Shown piece by piece: positions 33,601 through 41,386 of a stretch of DNA of 64,000 nucleotides. The notes beneath the pieces were generated by a model. It ran no database searches, had not been told where the DNA came from, and was given only the letters and a program-made list of their open reading frames with translations. The DNA lies in the NCBI RefSeq assembly GCF_000969605.1, contig NZ_JZUE01000006.1:124001-188000 (forward strand), in the 5' to 3' direction. Within the stretch, counting starts at the first letter, position 1. Each line of letters begins with the position of its first letter. This DNA is from Aquincola tertiaricarbonis. GTDB lineage: Bacteria; Pseudomonadota; Gammaproteobacteria; Burkholderiales; Burkholderiaceae_C. The translations under genes were made by a program, and so were the position numbers.

Positions 33601-34195
33601 CGCCGCCGGCATGCAGGCACACCTCCAGCCGCATCTGCAGATGGGCATCGCTGCCGGCCGGCTGGGCATAGATCCACGAGGACATGCGCGGCCCGCTGAT
33701 CCAGGTCTCCAGCGGCCGCAACCAGGCATCGCCCGACCACAGCGCCGTGCCGAGGCCCTCGGCCTCGATGCTCAGCTGCAGCCCGGTGCGCTGCAGGTCG
33801 GCCGGTGTCAGCGGTGCTGCGCTGGCGGGCGCCGCGCCGCGGCCGCGGCCGATGCGCAGCACCGTGGGCATGCCGGCCTGCAGGTCGGCCTGGCCGGCGA
33901 TGACGGCGAAGTCCACCGAGCCGTCGTCATGCCGGTTCTTCACCGTGGCCTGGGCCTGTGCACCGTCGACCACGATGTGGTCGCCAGCCGGCAGATCGCC
34001 CGGCTTGAAGCTGAAGCCCGCCATGAACGGCGCCGCGCGCCGTGCGACCGGGCTGCGCAGCGCCAGCGTGCTGACGGGGATGACGGCCGCGACCGCCGGT
34101 GCCGCCGCGGCCAGCGCGGGCGTGCCCACCGCGCTGCCGGCAAAGGCCGACAGCAGCGCACGGCGCAGGGCCGAGAAAACCGGTGCTTGCTTCAT
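30683..34195 (-). CDS. Very large exported protein with RIFT-barrel-like N-terminus
   Basis: A 1170-aa protein starting MKQAPVFSALRRALLSAFAG, a probable signal peptide. Residues ~45-120 (LRSPVARRAAPFMAGFSFKP, then KNRHDDGSVDFAVI) match the RIFT-barrel start of PcRGLX/YetA-type polysaccharide-lyase-like and related phage proteins. The centre (~330-680) is aromatic and helix-rich, like an alpha/alpha toroid (SHHQLRGIAWYLRTLF). After an Ala-rich joint (~770) the C-terminal ~380 residues carry WHGGGHGAA, FDYDHQGS and repeated WxW/GFxY strands suggestive of a beta-propeller. A role in carbohydrate binding or cleavage is inferred; I cannot name a close family. It is cotranslated with the YkgJ gene. 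Confidence 0.72.
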   Translation of the reverse strand: MKQAPVFSALRRALLSAFAGSAVGTPALAAAAPAVAAVIPVSTLALRSPVARRAAPFMAGFSFKPGDLPAGDHIVVDGAQAQATVKNRHDDGSVDFAVIAGQADLQAGMPTVLRIGRGRGAAPASAAPLTPADLQRTGLQLSIEAEGLGTALWSGDAWLRPLETWISGPRMSSWIYAQPAGSDAHLQMRLEVCLHAGGEVEVFPYVENGWLMVAGPAHKAARFIVKMDGRTCFDRRLGIGHHTRTPLIDGSMLGYWNTDEPRVAPKQSRAYLVASGKTVRPDPGVDYPRWTGAANTAFQPFQLGLFRNGMYGGAHYDGIGPQPGWEVAYLVSDDPLAYESMLRQAWSWGRYAIHYRDEKTGRPVAFSQHPTTQIAGQAQGSHHIGGLDTFHTLTYTPVPSGAMPAGDDYYAISHSPAPPYGAYRASGRHYLMEQCQFQATANFLSVGMSRNRTDGLCLYSHHQLRGIAWYLRTLFMAAVVTPDGHPLQREFRRAVKANVDFYWQRVVAQPNNPFGTIPQFGAGVALQTWQHDFLVGAWGLGLAARAAGDAATHQRMAQVFAYLAKGTIGRLGGTGPQEFLYVHQSGQQADPNGPGGSAPVMSPSPADVDPLKVDFERGTGPWCRHWGEVFRNAVGFDNPGVAGPLAFGDYPDPTGLWGQLHMALDECDRHGADGTAAALGRLRAASNFGELGAAIRTQRVLVCCRSTQATAAPARAVAAAAAVPASTWERFRSPPGEVHIINLNGLEDVDPERRQASGRWFNSYYNQNMIDSMTQSWSFGAAAKDHPEGFVQLWHGGGHGAAVAVTALQWKARTRRYGFIGWPGNVPEYSDWTGFRTLKANADRDHDPARDRRDPVWFDYDHQGSRIFLASHTYKMVAYCPPSPSVGPEGALIIGALQWGNDTNSPTGGNPLPVLRHHMNLATGVVQRGTRSPPVAMGAMENNAFCRDTRRNRLWHFKHGQLECWYEDLDEPVPRLLKPHRMRREEGAAALPAVRYIGLRYIEALDIILAQGGHANAATPMGFYMLDMASGFPVLMAQAPPPRRMPHGGYMAGFDYVPPLNAVYFYEGRQTTTMEVLQLSTRNVRSTGWQWRTERWTGATPPGLKRPPRMSDAEFNDVLYSPAERFNYDADSGMLIYAHGSTGPMRCVDGVMRQGGVAGFGLPGNVVAQA

Positions 34196-34237
34196 GCGCC
34201 GCATTGTGGGCGGGCGCGGGCGCCGCCGGGCAGACGC

Positions 34238-34243
34238 TAGACT
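34238..34243 (+). promoter_or_regulatory. -10 element placing transcription start at or near the ATG
   Basis: TAGACT lies only six bases before the ATG at 34250. If used, transcription would begin at the start codon, giving a leaderless mRNA, consistent with the lack of a ribosome site. No good -35 was seen. Confidence 0.25.
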
Positions 34244-34249
34244 GCCTCC

Positions 34250-34594
34250 ATGGCCGATGCCGTCGTGCTCCAGCTGATCGCCACCGCCACCGCGCTGCGG
34301 GCCACGCATCCGCGCGTGCCGGCCCTGGACGTGCTGGACCTGGCGATGCAGGGCCACCATGGCGCGCACTTCAACACCGACGCCCCCGGCGAGCCCTGGG
34401 ACGACTGGCTGGACCCACCCAGCCCGCTGGCCCGGCTGCTGCGCGATGCCTTCGCGCCGCACCTGGCCGACGATCCCTACTTCACCCACAACATCTGGAC
34501 CGCCTGCGACGCGGCCGGCGTGCTGCTGGCCACCACCTGGGACGAGCAGGTGCTGCATCCCTTCGCCACCCGCTACCGGCTGTGGGAACCCTGA
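34250..34594 (+). CDS. Conserved hypothetical protein (114 aa)
   Basis: A small soluble protein without signal or membrane segments: helical N-terminus (VVLQLIATATALRATHPRVP), a middle HGAHFNTDAPGEPWDDWLD and TTWDEQVLHPFATRYRLW at the end. I do not recognise a family. It is 8 nt upstream of the Nudix gene and probably forms a two-gene unit with it. No Shine-Dalgarno is visible, while a TAGACT -10-like hexamer sits just before the ATG. Confidence 0.7.
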   Translation: MADAVVLQLIATATALRATHPRVPALDVLDLAMQGHHGAHFNTDAPGEPWDDWLDPPSPLARLLRDAFAPHLADDPYFTHNIWTACDAAGVLLATTWDEQVLHPFATRYRLWEP

Positions 34595-34602
34595 GCACCG
34601 GC

Positions 34603-35052
34603 ATGGCGGCCCGCACCACTTCCTATGGCGTGATCGTCTCCGACGAGCAGGGCCAGGTGCTGCTGGCCCATGCCACCGGCAGCCGCTGGTGGGACCTGCC
34701 CAAGGGCGGCGCCGAACCCGGCGAGACACCGCGCCAGGCCGCCGTGCGCGAGGTGCTGGAGGAAACCGGCCTGGTGCTGGCGCCCGCCTCGCTCACCGAG
34801 ATCGGCCTGCTGGCCTACCGGCCGCAGAAGAGCCTGCACCTGTTCCGCACGCAGCTGCCGGCCAGCCAGTGCGACCTGTCCGGCTGCGCCTGCACCAGCT
34901 TCTTCCCGCACCACCGCACCGGGGCGATGACGCCCGAGGTGGACGCCTGGCGCTGGGCCGCGCCCACCGAGCTGCCGGTGCTGTGCGCGCCGGCCATGGT
35001 GCGGCTGCTCGCCGCGCTGGGCGTGTGCCCGCCAGCACCCGACCAGGCCTGA
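34603..35052 (+). CDS. Nudix hydrolase
   Basis: A Nudix pyrophosphohydrolase of 149 aa. The complete Nudix box GGAEPGETPRQAAVREVLEE followed by TGL is present (~36-58), with the catalytic glutamates in REVLEE. Preceding WWDLPKGG is typical of diadenosine-polyphosphate/MutT-like enzymes. Three cysteines cluster near 95-100 (CDLSGCACTSF). It hydrolyses nucleoside-diphosphate-linked compounds; the specific substrate is open. Short 8-nt gap from the upstream small gene. Confidence 0.9.
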   Translation: MAARTTSYGVIVSDEQGQVLLAHATGSRWWDLPKGGAEPGETPRQAAVREVLEETGLVLAPASLTEIGLLAYRPQKSLHLFRTQLPASQCDLSGCACTSFFPHHRTGAMTPEVDAWRWAAPTELPVLCAPAMVRLLAALGVCPPAPDQA

Positions 35053-35073
35053 GAACCTGAGGCGGCCCGCCGC

Positions 35074-36072
35074 TCAGCGGCTGCCGCGCGGCTCGGCGTT
35101 GTTGATGCGCACCCTGAACTTGCCCTCGCGCATCGCCTTCTCGCGCGCGGCCACCTTGGCCTTCAGCGCGTCGGGCACCTTGTCCTCGAAGGTGCCCAGC
35201 GGCGCCAGCTCGCCGCCGCCCACCTTCATCATCGAATAGCGGGCGTAGTCCTCGGCCTTGAACTTGCCGGCCTTCACCGCGGCCAGCGCGGCGTCGATGG
35301 CGGGCTCCATGTTCCACAGCGCGGAGGCCACCACCGTCTCGGGGTACTTGTCCTGCGTGTTGATCACGTTGCCGATGGCCAGCACCTTGCGTTCCTTGGC
35401 GGCGTCGGCCACGCCGAAGCGCTCGGCATACAGCACGTCCACGCCCTGGTCGATCATCTGGAAGGCGGCCTGCTTGGCCTTAGGCGGGTCGAACCAGCTG
35501 TCGATGAAGGTGACGTGGAAGCGCACCTTCGGATCGACGTCGCGCGCCCCGGCCATGAAGGCATTCATCAGCCGGTTGGCCTCGGCGATCGGATGGCCGG
35601 CCACCAGGCCGATGCGGCCGCTCTTGCTCATGCCGGCGGCGATCATGCCGGTGAGGAAGGCGGGCTCGACGATGTAGTTGTCGAACACCGCGAAGTTGGG
35701 CTTCTGCGGCCGTGCGCTGCTGCCCATCAGGAAAGCCGTCTTGGGATGCTTGCGCGCCACCTTGCGCGCCAGCTCCTCGACCGCGAAGGCATCGCCCACG
35801 ATCAGCGCATGGCCCTGCTCGGCATAACCCGACAGCACCCGCTCGTAGTCGGCCGCGGCCACGTTCTCGCTGAACACGTAGTCGATCTCGCCCCGGGCGG
35901 CGGCGGCCTTCAGGGCCTTGTCGATGCGGCCCACCCACAGCTGGCCCACGGGCACGGTGTACACGGCCGCCACCTTCACCTTGGCCTGCGCGGCCGACGG
36001 GCGGTGGGCAAGCGCCAGGAACAGGCCGGCGGCGGCTGCAGCGGCAAGGGCCTGGCGACGGGATAGCGACAT
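35074..36072 (-). CDS. BMP-family (PnrA/Med-like) ABC substrate-binding protein
   Basis: A periplasmic binding protein of 332 aa with a Tat-like signal (MSLSRRQALAAAAAAG, cleavage near SAA-Q). The BMP fold is indicated by VAAVYTVPVGQLWVGRIDKA, ALIVGDAFAVEELARKVA and GRIGLVAGHPIAEANRLMNA. No lipobox cysteine, so soluble rather than a lipoprotein. BMP proteins bind nucleosides or purine-type ligands; the ABC components are not adjacent. It is divergent from the DUF885 gene. Confidence 0.88.
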   Translation of the reverse strand: MSLSRRQALAAAAAAGLFLALAHRPSAAQAKVKVAAVYTVPVGQLWVGRIDKALKAAAARGEIDYVFSENVAAADYERVLSGYAEQGHALIVGDAFAVEELARKVARKHPKTAFLMGSSARPQKPNFAVFDNYIVEPAFLTGMIAAGMSKSGRIGLVAGHPIAEANRLMNAFMAGARDVDPKVRFHVTFIDSWFDPPKAKQAAFQMIDQGVDVLYAERFGVADAAKERKVLAIGNVINTQDKYPETVVASALWNMEPAIDAALAAVKAGKFKAEDYARYSMMKVGGGELAPLGTFEDKVPDALKAKVAAREKAMREGKFRVRINNAEPRGSR

Positions 36073-36194
36073 GCAAACTCCAACGAACAGTACGGGATGA
36101 CCCTGCCATTGTGGCCCGGTGATGCCGCCCGCCGAGGGTGGCGCAGGTGTTTCGGGTTGTTGGCGACACCGGCGCCGCGCCGGGGCGCAGCTTG

Positions 36195-36200
36195 TATAAC
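36195..36200 (+). promoter_or_regulatory. -10-like element upstream of the DUF885 gene
   Basis: TATAAC at 36195-36200, preceded by TTG, is the most AT-rich hexamer in the 150-nt divergent region and lies 22 nt upstream of the ATG at 36223. No matching -35 at the normal distance. Confidence 0.3.
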
Positions 36201-36222
36201 GCGGGCCGCACCAGGAGCCCCG

Positions 36223-38163
36223 ATGACCGCGAACCGCCCCCTGCCCCTTCCTCCGCCCCGGCCGGCGCGCCACCGCCGGCTGCAGGCCGGCCTGTGCAGC
36301 GCCGCGGCGCTGTGGCTGGCCGGCTGCGCCAGCGCGCCCCGGCCCGCGGCCGACATCACCGCGCCCCCGCTGCCCGCCACCGTGGATGCGGCCAGCCTGC
36401 AGCCCACCGCCCCGCCCTCGCCGGCCGAGGCGGCAGCCCAGGCGGCCGAGGCCGGGCGGCGACTGCGGCTGCTGATGGACGCCAGCGACGAGGCGGCCCT
36501 GGCCCGCGCGCCGGTGCTGGCGCTGTACCGCGGCGACACCCGACGCGCGGCGCAGCACGGCCTGTTCGGATCGGCCACCGAGGTGGCCATCGAGCGCGAG
36601 GCCGCGCAGACCGACCTGGCCCTGCTGGCCACCGTGCCGCGCGAGCGGCTGACGGCCGACGACCGCGCCATCCACGACACCTTCGAATGGGCGCGGCAGG
36701 ATGCGCTGGCCGCCCACTCCATGCCGGCGGCGGGCTTCTGGCCACTGCTGATGCTGGACCACTTCAATGGCTGGCATCTCGCCTTTGCCGAGCTGTCCTC
36801 CGGCCAGGGCGTGGCACCCTACCGCACGGTGGAAGACTACGAGAACGGCCTGGCACGGCTGGACGGCTTCGTCGCCTGGCTGGACATGGCCGCCGACCGC
36901 ATGCGCGAAGGCCAGCGCAACGGCATCGTTCTGCCGCGCCTGGTGGCGCAACGGGTGGTGACGCAGTTCGAGCTGCTGGCCGGCCAGGGCGCCATCGACT
37001 CGCCCTTCTACGGCCCCATCCGCAGCCTGCCGGCCGCCTTCTCCGCGGCGGACCGGGAGCGCCTGACCCGCCAGTACACCGAGGCCATCGAGGACAGGCT
37101 GCGGCCCGCGCTGCAGCGCACGCAGGCCTTCCTGGCGGGCAGCTACCTGGCCAGCGCCCGCGACAGCGTGGGCCTGTGGGCCCTGCCGGGCGGCGCCGAC
37201 TACTACGCGCAGCTCATCCGTTCCCGCACCACCACCGGCCTGGACGCCCGCACGGTGCACCAGCTGGGGCTGTCGGAGGTGGAGCGCATCCGCGGCCGCA
37301 TGCAGGCGGTGATGCAGGAAGTGGGCTACGGCGGCACGCTGGCGCAGTTCCTGGAGTGGCTGCGCACCGATGCCCGCTTCGCGCCGGCATCGGCCGAGGC
37401 GCTGGCGCAAGGCTATGCCGGGATCGGCCGGCGGGTGGATGCGGCGCTGCCGCGGCTCTTCGATGCGATGCCGCGGACGCCGCTGGCCCTGCGGCCCACG
37501 CCCGACTGGCAGGCCGCCACCGCCGCCGGCGGGCACTATGTGCCAGGATCGCTGAGCACCGGCACGCCGGGCGTGTTCTTCTTCAACACCCATGAGCTGC
37601 CCAGCCGCCGCACCTGGGAGATGGAGACCCTGTACCTGCACGAGGCCAACCCCGGCCACCACTTCCAGGGCTCGCTGGCGGCGGAGGACGAGCGGCTGCC
37701 CAAGCTGCTGCGCTACGAAGGCAACACCGCCTATGCCGAGGGCTGGGCACTGTATGCGGAGAGCCTGGGCCCGGCGCTGGGCCTGTTCACCGATCCATAC
37801 CAGCGCTTTGGCCACTACGACGCCGAGATGCTGCGCGCACTGCGGCTGGTGGTGGACACCGGCCTGCATGCCTTCGGCTGGAGCCGCGAGCAGGCCATCG
37901 ACTACATGCTGGCCCACTCGGCCATGTCCCGCATCGATGCCACTGCCGAAGTGGAACGCTACATCGTCAATCCCGGCCAGGCGCTGGCCTACAAGGTGGG
38001 TGCGCTCACCATCGCGCAGCTGCGCGAGCGGGCGCAGCAGGCATTGGGACCGCGCTTCGACCTGAAGGCCTTCCATCGCCAGGTGCTGGGCACCGGCGCG
38101 CTGCCGATGCTGGTGCTGACGGCCAAGATCGACGCCTGGATCGCGGCGCAGCAGGGCCGCTGA
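36223..38163 (+). CDS. DUF885 family lipoprotein, putative metallopeptidase-like
   Basis: A 646-aa predicted lipoprotein: basic N-terminus, hydrophobic LCSAAALWLAGC lipobox, then a proline/alanine linker. The catalytic-type motif HEANPGHH (H473, E474, H479/H480) and the downstream EGNTAYAEGWALYAE are the hallmarks of DUF885, a gluzincin-like peptidase family. The length is normal. The ATG at 36223 follows AGGAG. It probably acts on peptides in the periplasm; experimental roles in the family are few. Confidence 0.9.
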   Translation: MTANRPLPLPPPRPARHRRLQAGLCSAAALWLAGCASAPRPAADITAPPLPATVDAASLQPTAPPSPAEAAAQAAEAGRRLRLLMDASDEAALARAPVLALYRGDTRRAAQHGLFGSATEVAIEREAAQTDLALLATVPRERLTADDRAIHDTFEWARQDALAAHSMPAAGFWPLLMLDHFNGWHLAFAELSSGQGVAPYRTVEDYENGLARLDGFVAWLDMAADRMREGQRNGIVLPRLVAQRVVTQFELLAGQGAIDSPFYGPIRSLPAAFSAADRERLTRQYTEAIEDRLRPALQRTQAFLAGSYLASARDSVGLWALPGGADYYAQLIRSRTTTGLDARTVHQLGLSEVERIRGRMQAVMQEVGYGGTLAQFLEWLRTDARFAPASAEALAQGYAGIGRRVDAALPRLFDAMPRTPLALRPTPDWQAATAAGGHYVPGSLSTGTPGVFFFNTHELPSRRTWEMETLYLHEANPGHHFQGSLAAEDERLPKLLRYEGNTAYAEGWALYAESLGPALGLFTDPYQRFGHYDAEMLRALRLVVDTGLHAFGWSREQAIDYMLAHSAMSRIDATAEVERYIVNPGQALAYKVGALTIAQLRERAQQALGPRFDLKAFHRQVLGTGALPMLVLTAKIDAWIAAQQGR

Positions 38164-38182
38164 CGGCCGCGGCGGCCGCGCT

Positions 38183-39292
38183 TCACACCGCGGGCGGCAG
38201 GTCCACCCGGACCGAGCCGCGGCCGGCCGCCTTGGCCTGGTACATCGCGCGGTCGGCACGCTGCAGCAGCTGGTCCGGCGTGCCGGGCTGCCCGTCGTGC
38301 AGGGCGATGCCCACCGACACGCCCACCTGCAGGCAATGCGCATCCAGGGCCACCGGCTCGCTCACCGCGGCCACCAGCCGCTGCGCCAGGGCCACGGCCG
38401 GGGCCGCCTCGCGCACGCCCTGCAGCAGCACCGCGAACTCGTCGCCGCCCATGCGGGCCACCAGGGTGGCTTCGCCGGCGGCGTCGCGCAAGCGGGCCGC
38501 CACCGCGGCCAGCATGCGGTCGCCCACCGCATGGCCCAGCGAATCGTTGATGGCCTTGAAGCCATCGAGATCCAGGTACATCACCGCCAGGCCGTCCTGG
38601 CCGTCGGCGCAGGCCTGCAGCGCCTGCGCCAGCCGCTCCATCAGCACCGCGCGGTTGGCCAGCGCGGTCAGCGCATCGTGGCTGGCCACATGGCGCAGCA
38701 GGGCTTCCTGCCGCTTGCGCTCGGTGATGTCGGTGTAGGTGCGCAGCACGCCGCCGCCATCGATGGGCACGCTGCGCACCTCGATCACGCGGCCGTCGGG
38801 TCGCAGCCGGTCGTAGCTGTGCGGCTGGTCCAGGATGCCGCCCTGCCGCACGAAGTCCTGCAGCTCGGGCGGGCTGGCCGAGAACTCCTGCACCGACCAC
38901 TGGTAGGCCAGCACCTCCTCGAAAGGCGGCCGCGCAGCCATCAGCGCCGGCGGCAGGTCCAGCAGCTCGATCGCACGGCGGTTGCACACCTCCACGATGC
39001 GCTTGGCGCTGACCATGATCACGCCCTGCTGCATGCGCTCCAGCGCGGCTTCCAGCAGGGCGGACTGCTCGCGCAGCGCCTCGGGCGGGGGCGGCTGCCA
39101 CAGCTGCAGCCGGCCCATGCCCGGCCAGGGCAGCTCGGTGTCGGGCGCCGGCAGCGCACCGGCGGCGGGGCCCAGGCGCTGCCGCCAGGCCGTGTTGTGC
39201 AGCATCACCGTGCCATGGTCGTCACGCAGGCAGGCGGCCACGCCGATCCGGTCCAGGGACGCCAGCACCGATGCCACGAGCGGCTGCTCCAA
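38183..39292 (-). CDS. PAS-GGDEF diguanylate cyclase
   Basis: A soluble 369-aa protein making c-di-GMP from two GTP. Two PAS-like modules (~1-75 and ~80-200, the latter ending DITERKRQEALLRH) precede a GGDEF domain with the intact active motif RMGGDEFAVLL and substrate region DLDGFKAINDSLGH. No RxxD inhibitory site is seen five residues before GGDEF, so product inhibition is probably absent. The start is TTG at 39292, with AAGGGGG 7 nt upstream; GTG at 39310 is an alternative. No membrane segment, so it senses a cytoplasmic signal. Confidence 0.9.
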   Translation of the reverse strand: MEQPLVASVLASLDRIGVAACLRDDHGTVMLHNTAWRQRLGPAAGALPAPDTELPWPGMGRLQLWQPPPPEALREQSALLEAALERMQQGVIMVSAKRIVEVCNRRAIELLDLPPALMAARPPFEEVLAYQWSVQEFSASPPELQDFVRQGGILDQPHSYDRLRPDGRVIEVRSVPIDGGGVLRTYTDITERKRQEALLRHVASHDALTALANRAVLMERLAQALQACADGQDGLAVMYLDLDGFKAINDSLGHAVGDRMLAAVAARLRDAAGEATLVARMGGDEFAVLLQGVREAAPAVALAQRLVAAVSEPVALDAHCLQVGVSVGIALHDGQPGTPDQLLQRADRAMYQAKAAGRGSVRVDLPPAV

Positions 39293-39407
39293 CGACGTGC
39301 CCCCTTCCACCCGCCAAGACCTCCGGCTGTGCGCAAAGCCGGCAAGACTAGTGCACCCGGGCGGGCGGCCGCAAGCCGGCGCACAAGCCACTGCGGACCA
39401 CAGCCTG

Positions 39408-39941
39408 TTACAGCGGCGGGCGTGCGTCCTGCAGCGTGCGCTGGTACCAGTCGCGCAGCAGCGCCGCCTCGAAGGCATAGCGGCTGGCATCGGCGGCGGC
39501 CAGGCGGCGGTCCAGGTAGGCCAGGTCGGACAGCTGCTGCTCGCCCTGGGCCTGCACGCTGCCGCCGCGCAGCAGGCTGTAGCGCAGCTGCAGGCGCGGC
39601 CAGGTGGCACCGCGCAGCACCCGCAGCTCGCGCCCGGTGCGCGTGGGCTGCAGCTCGCCGGCCAGGTCCACGTCCAGCAGTTCCAGCGTCAGCTGGTCGC
39701 CGGGCTGCAGGCTGCGCTGCACCAGGGGCTGCAGCGCCTGCTCCAGCGCCTGGCGCAGTGCTTCCAGCTCGTCGGCGCCGGGCTGGCGGCGGCCGTGGCC
39801 GGCATCGGAAAAGCGCTCGGGCGCCACCAGTCGCAGCGACAGCTGCGGTGCCTCGGGCGGCGCCGCCCGCGCAGCTCCGGTGGTGGCGAGGACGAAGGCC
39901 GTCGCCACGAAGGCGACGGTCCGGTGCAGGGTCTGGATCAT
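39408..39941 (-). CDS. DUF3016 domain protein
   Basis: An exported protein of 177 aa with a signal peptide (MIQTLHRTVAFVATAFVLAT, cleavage near ARA-A). Family pattern: RLVAPERFSDAGHGRR, ELLDVDLAGELQPTR and RGATWPRLQLRYSLL, the last being characteristic of DUF3016. The ATG has a strong GGAGG ribosome site. Between the diguanylate cyclase gene and the receiver-type gene, all in the same direction but with gaps above 100 nt on the cyclase side. Function unknown. Confidence 0.85.
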   Translation of the reverse strand: MIQTLHRTVAFVATAFVLATTGAARAAPPEAPQLSLRLVAPERFSDAGHGRRQPGADELEALRQALEQALQPLVQRSLQPGDQLTLELLDVDLAGELQPTRTGRELRVLRGATWPRLQLRYSLLRGGSVQAQGEQQLSDLAYLDRRLAAADASRYAFEAALLRDWYQRTLQDARPPL

Positions 39942-39956
39942 GGAAACCTCCTTGCG

Positions 39957-41324
39957 CTAACGGCGCGCCAGCGAGCCCTTGAGCACCCGCACCAGCTCCT
40001 GCTGCAGCAACGGCAGGCTGAGCGGCTTGGTGATCAGGCCGGCCATGCCGGCCGCGGCCACGCGATCGTCATCGTACTGGCCGGCGGTGGCCGCCAGGAT
40101 GGGAAACGGCGCCAGCCGGCCCACGCGCTGCAGCGCCTGCAGCTGCCGCGTCGTCTCGAAGCCGTCCATCGGATGCATGTCGATGTCCATCAGCACCGCC
40201 TGCGGCGGCTGGCGTTCGCAGGCCGCGATGGCCTCCAGCCCGCCGGGCACCAGCACCGCATCGAAGCCGGCATGCGCCAGCAGCGCGCCGGCCACGATGC
40301 GGGTGGTCTCGTCGTCGTCCACCACCAGCACCTGCGGCACGGCCAGCTGCGGCAGCAGCGTGGGCGGATCGCCCGGCGGACCGTCGCCATGCAACGCCCG
40401 CGTGGCCAGCAGCAGCTCGTTGGCCGAGACCGGCACCACATGCAGGTGCAGCTCGGGCCGGTGCTGCTGGCGCACGATGGTGGCGGAGCCCGACAGCACG
40501 CCGAACATGCGCTGGGTGCCCGCGGGCAGCGCCTGCCACAGCCGCAGCGCCTCGTCGGCGGTGTCGGCCTGCGACTCCAGCACCACCACGCGCGCGGGCA
40601 TGGGCTGGCCATCGCCCAAGGCCTGCAGGGCCGCCGTGCAGGACTCGAAGCGGCGGGTCTGCCATCCCAGGCGCTGCAGCCGGGCCGCCAGCGGCGCGCC
40701 TGGATGCGGCGGCGCGGCCACCAGCCAGGCCATGGCGCCGCGCGCATCGGCATCGGCCGGCTGCAGCCGGCCCGGCACCACCAGCCGCGCATGGAACATC
40801 ACATGGTGGGCCCGGCCCTCCGCGCCGTTGAGCAGCCGCGTGCTGTCGCTGCGCAGCCCGGGCAGGCCCCAGGGCCGCTGGCGCCGGTGCACGAAGGCGT
40901 CCAGCGCCGCGGTGCCGGCCGGCCATTGCGGAGGTGGCAGCGCATCCGAGCTGGCCAGCCGCAGGTCCAGCTGCAGCAGCCCCGGGTCCTGCGGCAGCGC
41001 CTCGGCCGAGGACACCGCCACGATGAAGCCACCCGGCCGCACCGCCTGTGCGAAGCCATGCATCACGCGGTACAGGGTGGCCTGCAGCACCGGCACCTTC
41101 ACCTGCAGCTGCGTGGGCGGGCAGTCGCAATCGAAATGCACCTGCCAGCCGCGGCGGATGCAATCGGCCACCACCGGCCGCGCAGCCAGCGTGAAGACCT
41201 CGCCCCAGTCGATGTCGATGCCCTGTGCCGCGTCAATCCACATGCATGCCGCCCGCCCGCCGGCCGCCACCTGCCGCCATGCGGTCTTGCCGGCAAAGCG
41301 CTTGCCCGCCGCGGCATGCGCCAT
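39957..41324 (-). CDS. Receiver protein with degenerate ATPase-like and pseudo-receiver domains (paralogue of 16109-17827)
   Basis: A soluble protein of 455 aa (428 aa if ATG 41243, with GGCGG upstream, is used). Order: degenerate ATPase-like part (GEVFTLAARPVVADC near 42), a pseudo-receiver starting AMAWLVAAPPHPG and containing RLQRLGWQTRRFESC, and a true C-terminal receiver (VLVVDDDET; phospho-Asp D380 in AVLMDIDMHP; LITKPLS). It lacks the N-terminal receiver of its paralogue at 16109 but shares all other parts. No output domain. Likely a phosphorelay or partner-switch component; function unknown. Confidence 0.78.
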   Translation of the reverse strand: MAHAAAGKRFAGKTAWRQVAAGGRAACMWIDAAQGIDIDWGEVFTLAARPVVADCIRRGWQVHFDCDCPPTQLQVKVPVLQATLYRVMHGFAQAVRPGGFIVAVSSAEALPQDPGLLQLDLRLASSDALPPPQWPAGTAALDAFVHRRQRPWGLPGLRSDSTRLLNGAEGRAHHVMFHARLVVPGRLQPADADARGAMAWLVAAPPHPGAPLAARLQRLGWQTRRFESCTAALQALGDGQPMPARVVVLESQADTADEALRLWQALPAGTQRMFGVLSGSATIVRQQHRPELHLHVVPVSANELLLATRALHGDGPPGDPPTLLPQLAVPQVLVVDDDETTRIVAGALLAHAGFDAVLVPGGLEAIAACERQPPQAVLMDIDMHPMDGFETTRQLQALQRVGRLAPFPILAATAGQYDDDRVAAAGMAGLITKPLSLPLLQQELVRVLKGSLARR

Positions 41325-41386
41325 GTCAACAGGGGGGGCCGTGGCGGCGATAGGATGCACCGGACCGCCACTGCAGGAGAGAGCAC

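Noticed and set aside
30779-34240. A very long open frame on the plus strand opposite the large exported protein, and similar ones opposite 24.2-27.2 kb and elsewhere.
   Set aside because: These are high-GC shadow frames, rich in His/Arg/Gln/Ala with no domain pattern, while the minus strand encodes clear protein families.
39293-39407. A c-di-GMP riboswitch upstream of the diguanylate cyclase; the leader has CCGGCT/AGCCGG and a GCGCA segment.
   Set aside because: The order and loops of the GEMM consensus could not be laid on either strand; only a single 6-bp hairpin remains.
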